Assembly (NCBI GenBank): GCA_030671095.1
Contig: DAOVAK010000038.1
Coordinates: 1 to 11,778, forward strand
Reading direction: 5' to 3'
DNA: 11,778 nt
DNA from: Deltaproteobacteria bacterium
GTDB taxonomy: Bacteria > Desulfobacterota > DSM-4660 > Desulfatiglandales > HGW-15
Positions within the stretch are counted from its first letter, which is position 1. Every line of letters starts with the position of its first letter. Below, in pieces: positions 6,911 through 11,778 of this stretch. The position numbers and the translations under genes are program-made. The notes under the pieces were generated by a model, which was given only the letters and a program-made list of their open reading frames with translations, was not told where the DNA came from and ran no database searches.

Positions 6911-7717
6911 TTGGAACTCAAAGGCAAGATCGCGATTGTGACCGGCGCAAGCCAAGGAATAGGAAAGGCCATCGCCTTGGGATTGGCTGAAGAAGGGGCC
7001 GATGTGGTGGTAAATTGTGATCGAAATGTTGATGGAGCAGAGATAGCGGCAGATGAAATTCGGGCTCTTGGGCGTCGGGCGATGGTTGCACAGGCAGACG
7101 TTTCAAAAAGCGATGATGTAAAGCGAATGGTCCGGCAGGTTTTGAGGGGTTTTGGGAGGATCGATATTCTGGTCAATAACGCTGGGATTTTCATTGCTGG
7201 CCCTGTCGAGGATTTAAGGGAAAAAGATTGGGATCGCGTTATGGAGGTGAATCTGAAAGGTGTCTTCCTCTGCTGCCGGGCCGTTGGGAGGCACATGATC
7301 GAGAGAAAATCCGGCGGATCGATAATCAATGTGGCATCGATATCCGGTAACATGCCTGAGCTCAATCTCGGTGCCTATACGCCGAGCAAGGCCGGAGTCC
7401 TGGGGCTGACCCGCCTCCTCGCCGTTGAGTGGGCAAAATACGGCATCCGAGTGAACGCGCTCAGTCCGGGGCCCATAATGACATCTCTGCAGCAAAGGGC
7501 CTACCCGAGCGAAAAGCTCTTGGATTCAAGGAACAGAGCAGTACCAATGAACAGACACGGAACACCTGAGGAGATGGCCAGGGTTGTTATTTTCCTTGCA
7601 TCGGACGATTCTAGTTACATTACCGGGGAGAACATCACTTCTGATGGAGGGTCGATGATCAGCATGTTTTACCTCGTTCATCAGTTGGCGAGCATGTCTG
7701 AGAGGAGTCCACAATAG
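6911..7717 (+). CDS. Short-chain dehydrogenase/reductase (classical SDR)
   Basis: A 268-residue classical SDR, an NAD(P)-dependent oxidoreductase. Visible motifs are the cofactor loop TGASQGIG (11-18), the structural NNAG (89-92), Asn114, catalytic Ser143 in NVAS, and YTPSK with Tyr156 and Lys160. SPGPIMT (185-191) and a C-terminal ITGENITSDGG complete the family pattern. The sequence extends about 20 residues past the usual DGG end. The start is TTG 6911: an in-frame TAA lies two codons upstream at 6902-6904, and AGGGAGG ends 10 nt before the codon. The 178-nt gap upstream shows no convincing promoter, only a short GGTATGATACC palindrome (6801-6811). The gene lies 64 nt before the aconitase X large subunit on the same strand, so a joint catabolic role, such as oxidising or reducing a hydroxy/keto acid, is plausible. 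Substrate is unknown. Confidence 0.92.
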   Translation: MELKGKIAIVTGASQGIGKAIALGLAEEGADVVVNCDRNVDGAEIAADEIRALGRRAMVAQADVSKSDDVKRMVRQVLRGFGRIDILVNNAGIFIAGPVEDLREKDWDRVMEVNLKGVFLCCRAVGRHMIERKSGGSIINVASISGNMPELNLGAYTPSKAGVLGLTRLLAVEWAKYGIRVNALSPGPIMTSLQQRAYPSEKLLDSRNRAVPMNRHGTPEEMARVVIFLASDDSSYITGENITSDGGSMISMFYLVHQLASMSERSPQ

Positions 7718-7781
7718 GGTCAGTCACAAATATCTTCGGAAATGCGTCGAGGGTCTGCTAGTTCGCTTACGGAGCTGATTG

Positions 7782-9044
7782 ATGCGTTTGAAGGATCAGG
7801 AGAAAAAAATACTCGATGGCAAGCATGGAGAGGCGGCACGGATTGCCCTGTCATTACTGGTCGACTTGGGGGAGTTATTTGGTGCCGAGGAAATGATGGA
7901 GGTATCGCAGGTCCACATCGACAGCTCAATGTACATAGTCGATGCTGGGTTGGAATTCGCGGAACGATTGGCTGAATTGGGAGCCAAGGTAGCGGTTCCC
8001 ACATCGCTTAATCCTAGTGCCATCGATCTCGAAAGGTGGAAGGAATACCGCGTTCCTCCTGAGCTTCTGGAAAAGAGCAGGAGGATGGAAAGAGCCTACC
8101 TCAAGATGGGAGCGACACCCACGTGGACTTGTGCGCCCTACCAACAGGGGATGATCCCTCGGTTTGGCGAACAGATTGCCTGGGGGGAATCCAATGCAAT
8201 TGCTTTTGCCAACTCGATCATCGGTGCTAAAACCAATCGTTATGGAGACCTCATGGACATCTGTGCTTCTCTCGTGGGAAAGGTTCCGAAATTCGGTCTT
8301 CATTTGCCGGTGAATCGGATGGCTGAAGTACTGATTCGTCTAAGAGGTGTTACCCATGAAATGCTTGAGGACAAGGCAATCTACCCGCTTCTCGGATTCT
8401 TAGTGGGAGAAATGGCTGGGGACCGTGTCCCAGCTGTCGAAGGAATTCCCCAGGATGTCGAGATCGATAGCCTCAAGGGTTTCAGCGCCGCGGCAGCCTC
8501 GTCCGGGGCGGTTGGCCTTTTTCACTTGGTTGGTGTGACTCCAGAGGCTCAGACACGAGAAATATGCCTTCAGGGCACAGGATCGAGGGAGGTAATGGAA
8601 ATCCCACCCAAAATGATTGGGAATGCGGAGAAGAGGCTTTGGACAGCCAAGGATGATGTGGTGGATCTCGTGGTCATCGGCTGCCCCCATCTTTCCTTCA
8701 TGGAGTTTAGGGAGTTGGTCCATCTCATGAAGGGCAATAAAGTCCATAGTTCCATTGCCTTTTGGGTTTTCACGAGCCGAACTATCTACGGATGGATCAA
8801 GAACTGTGGAATATTGAAAGACCTCACTAACTCAGGCGTCGCGGTATTTACCGATGGGTGCCCCCTTCTCTACCCCCAGGAGACATGGCACTTCATTGTC
8901 ATGATGACCAATTCTGCCAAGCTGGCCACCTATTGCTACTCCCAGACGGGCCTGGATGTGGCTTATGGAAGTCTCGAGGACTGCGTTGATACCGCCGTTC
9001 AAGGAAGAATTTGTCGGAGAAAATCCCCATGGGAAAGACACTAA
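7782..9044 (+). CDS. Aconitase X (AcnX) large subunit, hydro-lyase (DUF521)
   Basis: About 420 residues matching the aconitase X catalytic (large) domain. Characterised members are cis-3-hydroxy-L-proline dehydratase in bacteria and mevalonate 5-phosphate dehydratase in archaea. The strongest block is MGATPTWTCAPYQ then AWGESNAIAFANSIIGAKTNRYGD (109-156), followed by GLHLPVNR (172-179). Cys117, Cys301 (VVIGCPHLS) and Cys360 (FTDGCPLLYPQ) are placed as expected for three iron-sulfur cluster ligands. ATG 7782 is preferred over the adjacent TTG 7779, because GGAG ends 7 nt before the ATG and a stop lies just upstream. The frame overlaps the small-subunit gene by 16 nt, so the two form a heteromeric enzyme. 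Bacterial cis-3-hydroxyproline dehydratase is the best guess given the racemase remnant and FAD oxidoreductase nearby, but the substrate is not proven. Confidence 0.93.
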   Translation: MRLKDQEKKILDGKHGEAARIALSLLVDLGELFGAEEMMEVSQVHIDSSMYIVDAGLEFAERLAELGAKVAVPTSLNPSAIDLERWKEYRVPPELLEKSRRMERAYLKMGATPTWTCAPYQQGMIPRFGEQIAWGESNAIAFANSIIGAKTNRYGDLMDICASLVGKVPKFGLHLPVNRMAEVLIRLRGVTHEMLEDKAIYPLLGFLVGEMAGDRVPAVEGIPQDVEIDSLKGFSAAAASSGAVGLFHLVGVTPEAQTREICLQGTGSREVMEIPPKMIGNAEKRLWTAKDDVVDLVVIGCPHLSFMEFRELVHLMKGNKVHSSIAFWVFTSRTIYGWIKNCGILKDLTNSGVAVFTDGCPLLYPQETWHFIVMMTNSAKLATYCYSQTGLDVAYGSLEDCVDTAVQGRICRRKSPWERH

Positions 9045-9451
9045 GAGGATGTTGTGTAGTCCCCGGAAAATGTGAAGGGGAATTAGTCGTTACCTCTCAG
9101 CCTATCAGTTTTTGGGGCGGTGTAGACCCTGCGACTGGATGTATCAATGACCCGTGCCATGAGCTTTTTGGTCAGTCGATCTCGGGCAAGGTTCTCGTCT
9201 TTCCCTTTGGCAAGGGATCGAGTACGACATCTCTTATCATTTTGGAGTTGGCCAGGGTTAATAAGGCTCCCGCCGCCATTATTAATCTGAGAACAGAACC
9301 CATCCTGGCGACGGGTCCTATTGTCTGTAAGCATCTTTATGGCAAGGAGATTCCCGTTGTCACCCTGGATGAAGGAGCATTTCAGATGCTGAAAACGGGA
9401 CAGCATGTTGTGGTCAATGCTAGTGGAGGAGAGGTGATTATAAAAGAGTGA
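9029..9451 (+). CDS. Aconitase X (AcnX) small subunit, swivel domain (DUF126)
   Basis: A 140-residue protein matching the aconitase X small subunit, equivalent to the mobile swivel domain of aconitases. Family signature: SFWGGVDPATG (27-37), INDPCHELFGQSISGKVLVF (39-58) and FGKGSSTTS (60-68). The Ser pair at 64-65 is the likely counterpart of the catalytic serine loop (inference from the superfamily). I place the start at ATG 9029 because GGAG (9016-9019) lies 9 nt upstream. A TTG at 9011 would add six residues but has no SD at usable distance. The gene begins inside the last codons of the large subunit, so translation is coupled. About 90 nt separate it from the convergent FAD oxidoreductase; only a weak 6-bp stem (9502-9522) without a T-tract lies there. 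Confidence 0.93.
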   Translation: MGKTLRGCCVVPGKCEGELVVTSQPISFWGGVDPATGCINDPCHELFGQSISGKVLVFPFGKGSSTTSLIILELARVNKAPAAIINLRTEPILATGPIVCKHLYGKEIPVVTLDEGAFQMLKTGQHVVVNASGGEVIIKE

Positions 9452-9542
9452 GATCTTAGAGAGACCCTACGAGATTGGCGGGATCTTGGTGGAGAGGGTT
9501 TCCTTCCCCCTTTAATGGAAGGTATGATAATCTTATAACCTA

Positions 9543-10925
9543 TCACAACTGCCCTGTCTCGGTCCAGCTCTCCAGCAGTTTCTGATATTCCGGGTCTTCG
9601 TACCGCTCCAGTCTGAAAGCTGGTGCATAATTGGGCAACTCACTGCCGGTTAGATGGGCTGTCAGTAGTTCACCTGATGCACAGGCAGCCATGATCCCAA
9701 AGCCTGAAAGGGCCCCGATTATATACGCCCCCTCAATCGGTAGTGGCCCGATCAGGGGCCGGTTCTCGCGAGTCTTCGTGTAATAGCCCCCATCGACCAC
9801 CGGCTTGGGGATTCGACCGAAGTAGGCCTTCATCCCAGGAATCACTACGGCCAGCCCCCGTATGATAATTTCGGGGATATGCGGGTCAAAAGTAATCGGA
9901 AAAACGGGTTCCACCGGAGGGATGTCGTAACTCCACAGAGCGAGCAGGATATCGCTGTCGGAGCTTCCCTCAGGACGGGTATGGATGCCGGATGGAAATT
10001 CATCCAGGAGCCATTTCGTTTCCTCGGATTCAGCAAACGCAGAACGCTCTTCTTCCGACCAGGGAAGGAACGTGGGGTCGGTCCATATGATCATTGGAGT
10101 ATCGCGGGGCACCGCACCCAGGGAGTCTCTGAAGGCGATCTTGGCATGAAGCTCGGAGAACACAGGCAAGTCAATCCCCACCATTTGCCCTACATCCTTC
10201 AGGAACGGGCCAGCCGCATTGATGAAATTCCGAGTTGAAATGGTACCAGGGGAACTTCCCTCGCTCAGGCGAACCGACTCTATCCGGTCCCCGGCCACCT
10301 CCACCCCTTCCACCCGGGCTTGCAGGAGTCTAGCCCCACATTCCCGTGCCTGCTCCAACATGTACATACCCAGCTGTTGAGCGCTCAACCAACCGCAGCG
10401 TCGGGCATGGACCAGCGCTACGGCGCGTTCAGAGACGTACGGGAAATGTTTCCTAATTATCACGGGATCAAGGATCAGGTCTGAGCCGGTGGGCTGATTC
10501 TCGAAGCCCTGGGTCGGAGCAGGGGCGTAGATTGAATCGTCTGGTTGACCCTTATGATAACGAACGGGGCCTGCACCCAGTTCGGCCGCTTCTTCCGCGG
10601 CCCGTTTGAAGTCCTCAATACGGGCCGGGTCAGCGGTGGCGAAGACGTACCCCCTTCGGTTAAGTTGGAAACGGTTGTCGCTTTCATTGGCCAGGTCCTC
10701 CAGAATGTCGATGCTGCGGTTCATGAGGCTCACCATGGCGTCCCCTGGTCCGGGCCACCAATTGCGATAACATTCAGTGGATTTGTCACTGGTTACCGAG
10801 AGTGGCGTCTGATCGTCTACGAGAGCTACGCTTTTGATACCGTGTTTAACGGCTAGGTGGTAGGCGGCGGAGATGCCGGCAATTCCCGCACCACAAATAA
10901 CAACATCGGCAGTTGAACTTGTCAT
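9543..10925 (-). CDS. DAO-family FAD-dependent oxidoreductase (amino-acid/imino-acid dehydrogenase-like)
   Basis: A 460-residue flavoprotein of the D-amino-acid oxidase/glycine oxidase/sarcosine oxidase-type superfamily. It opens with the dinucleotide-binding ADVVICGAGIAGISAAYHLA (6-25), has a conserved early SDKSTECYRNWWPG block (46-59), and closes with the FAD-contacting GALSGFGIMAACASGE (404-419). Such enzymes oxidise secondary or primary amines of amino acids. The exact substrate is unclear, and no covalent-flavin site was identified. The ATG at 10925 has GGAG 8 nt upstream. No signal peptide is present. It lies convergent to the aconitase X genes and divergent from a proline racemase-family remnant, the kind of neighbour seen with D-hydroxyproline dehydrogenases. 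That assignment is an inference from context. GC content is clearly higher than in the EamA/DapB-like pair. Confidence 0.88.
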   Translation of the reverse strand: MTSSTADVVICGAGIAGISAAYHLAVKHGIKSVALVDDQTPLSVTSDKSTECYRNWWPGPGDAMVSLMNRSIDILEDLANESDNRFQLNRRGYVFATADPARIEDFKRAAEEAAELGAGPVRYHKGQPDDSIYAPAPTQGFENQPTGSDLILDPVIIRKHFPYVSERAVALVHARRCGWLSAQQLGMYMLEQARECGARLLQARVEGVEVAGDRIESVRLSEGSSPGTISTRNFINAAGPFLKDVGQMVGIDLPVFSELHAKIAFRDSLGAVPRDTPMIIWTDPTFLPWSEEERSAFAESEETKWLLDEFPSGIHTRPEGSSDSDILLALWSYDIPPVEPVFPITFDPHIPEIIIRGLAVVIPGMKAYFGRIPKPVVDGGYYTKTRENRPLIGPLPIEGAYIIGALSGFGIMAACASGELLTAHLTGSELPNYAPAFRLERYEDPEYQKLLESWTETGQL

Positions 10926-10997
10926 AGCTTTGCTCCATAGTATGGTGAGCTAAAACGGCATCGTTAACATAGAATTGCTGAACCCCTGTTCTTACCT

Positions 10998-11027
10998 TTC
11001 ATATCATAGAATTTCTTCCTATTTCAA
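10998..11027 (-). promoter_or_regulatory. Possible promoter of the FAD oxidoreductase gene
   Basis: On the minus strand TTGAAA (11027-11022, 5 of 6 matches) and TATGAA (11003-10998, 4 of 6) are 18 bp apart, which would place the transcript start about 65 nt before the ATG at 10925. This is the best pair I found in the divergent gap, but the -10 box is weak. Confidence 0.3.
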
Positions 11028-11069
11028 CGGAATTCATGCTACATTAATGGGAAAGGGAAGATCTGGTAG

Positions 11070-11270
11070 ATGAAAGACTGGACACCACCAGACCATTGGC
11101 TTAAAATCACCACTGTCGATGCCCATACCGAAGGCGAGCCTTTTCGGGTCATCACCGATGGCCTTCCCGAATTGCCGGGTGAGACCATCTTGGCTCGTCG
11201 TCGCTATGCGAAGGAAAACCTAGACCACCTGCGGACGGCCCTCATGTGGGAACCACGGGGCCACGCGTAA
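11070..11270 (+). pseudogene. Truncated proline racemase / hydroxyproline epimerase-family gene (5' remnant)
   Basis: The 66 codons match the N-terminus of the proline racemase family (proline racemase, 4-hydroxyproline 2-epimerase, trans-3-hydroxyproline dehydratase). Recognisable blocks are [19 protein letters not shown] (13-31), [13 protein letters not shown] (35-47) and [13 protein letters not shown] (54-66). Family members are about 310-350 residues. This frame ends in TAA exactly where the family continues with DMYG, before the first catalytic Cys (near residue 90). The 65 nt beyond show no racemase-like text in any frame I read, so a deletion or rearrangement rather than a simple point mutation is likely. 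The product would have no active site. It is divergent from the FAD oxidoreductase, a plausible former partner in hydroxyproline or proline-isomer catabolism, and lies next to an unrelated kinase gene. Confidence 0.85.
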
Positions 11271-11335
11271 AAAGATCTGGACAAAGGGAAGAAGGGTATG
11301 GTAAAAAATCTTAAACGAAGACTCTTTCCGCATCG

Positions 11336-11778
11336 ATGGAATCCTTTCGGTACATAGTGGTAGAGGGCCCGATCGGGGTTGGGAAAACCAGCCTCGTGGA
11401 GGGATTATCCACTCGGTTTAAAGCCCGGTGTATCTTGGAATCGCCGGAGGAAAATCCGTTTCTCCATAGATTTTATCAGGATCGAAAAAAGTACGCCTTT
11501 CAAACGCAGCTCTTCTTCCTGTTGAACCGCTATCAACAACAGAGGGAGATAAGGCAGATCGACCTGTTTAACCAGATCACCCTTAGTGATTACCTCTTTG
11601 TCAAAGATCGGATCTTTGCATATCTGAACCTGGACGAAAATGAACTGGCCCTGTATGAGCGAATCTTTGCCTTGCTGGATGGAAGGATTTCCAAGCCTGA
11701 TTTGGTTATTTTCTTGCAGGCAAAACCGGAAAAACTGCTCGCCCGGATCAGGTCGCGAGACCTCGAATATGAGAGGGA
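11336..11778 (+). CDS. Deoxynucleoside kinase (deoxyadenosine/deoxyguanosine kinase-like), N-terminal part (runs off right edge)
   Basis: The visible 147 codons encode a dNK-family deoxynucleoside kinase, which phosphorylates deoxynucleosides for salvage. The P-loop GPIGVGKT lies at 11-18, followed by ESPEENPFL (about 36-44), FQTQLFFLLNRYQQQ, the SDYLFVKDRIFA motif holding the DR pair, and PDLVIFLQA leading to the LARIRSRD lid region. Spacing is normal for the family, which is usually just over 200 residues, so roughly the last third is missing. ATG 11336 is the only usable start after the in-frame stop at 11312-11314. It has no clear Shine-Dalgarno sequence. A short frame (11298-11357) with AAAGGG upstream overlaps it and could couple translation. 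The gene probably belongs to the housekeeping segment beyond the window, not to the catabolic cluster. Confidence 0.9.
   Translation, partial: MESFRYIVVEGPIGVGKTSLVEGLSTRFKARCILESPEENPFLHRFYQDRKKYAFQTQLFFLLNRYQQQREIRQIDLFNQITLSDYLFVKDRIFAYLNLDENELALYERIFALLDGRISKPDLVIFLQAKPEKLLARIRSRDLEYER

Noticed and set aside
6829..7365. 178-codon minus-strand open frame across the SDR gene
   Set aside because: Antisense to a clear SDR with all catalytic motifs; the translated text is low-complexity Ser/Pro/Thr typical of shadow frames.
9502..9522. CCTTCC/GGAAGG stem between the convergent AcnX small subunit and FAD oxidoreductase genes
   Set aside because: Only 6 bp with a 9-nt loop and no T-tract on either strand; too weak to call a terminator.
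11058..11280. AAGATCTGG direct repeats as ends of a mobile element around the racemase remnant
   Set aside because: No terminal inverted repeats, transposase or other element features; nine bases alone do not make a target-site duplication claim, so it is only mentioned as a possible rearrangement mark.

Overview
The window looks like an accessory metabolic region of a bacterium with moderate GC, probably an anaerobic or soil/sediment lineage near the Desulfobacterota. That placement is tentative. It rests on the deoxynucleoside kinase at the right edge, whose motif set resembles deltaproteobacterial members, and on the many carboxylate/amino-acid catabolic genes. No rRNA, tRNA, insertion sequence or CRISPR array was seen.

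Region 1 (1-4757, minus strand) is one apparent operon read right to left. It starts at a near-consensus sigma-70 promoter (4729-4757), followed by a leader of about 125 nt. The gene order is a periplasmic tripartite tricarboxylate transporter (TTT) binding protein (tctC), a perfect 12-bp intercistronic stem-loop, tctB, tctA, an M19-family dipeptidase, and the start of a gamma-glutamyltranspeptidase-family gene that runs off the left edge. Neither hydrolase shows a signal peptide, so the simplest reading is uptake of a small acyl/peptide carboxylate followed by cytoplasmic hydrolysis.

Region 2 (4598-6732) is a 435-bp divergent control region followed by a plus-strand pair. The pair is an EamA/DMT permease and a DapB-like reductase that overlap by 4 nt. 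The DapB-like protein has lost the catalytic histidine segment of true dihydrodipicolinate reductases. This region is visibly more AT-rich than its flanks. The control region carries a plus-strand promoter whose -35 box is straddled by an 8-bp inverted repeat, plus a perfect 14-bp palindrome upstream of it.

Region 3 (6911-9451, plus strand) holds an SDR oxidoreductase and the large and small subunits of an aconitase X-type dehydratase (AcnX, DUF521/DUF126). The two AcnX genes overlap by 16 nt.

Region 4 (9543-11270) holds a minus-strand DAO-type FAD oxidoreductase and, divergent from it, a 66-codon remnant of a proline racemase/hydroxyproline epimerase-family gene. AcnX, DAO and proline-racemase families recur in hydroxyproline catabolism, so regions 3 and 4 may be an intact or decayed imino-acid pathway. 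The window then ends in a partial deoxynucleoside kinase gene (11336 onward) that looks unrelated to the catabolic genes.
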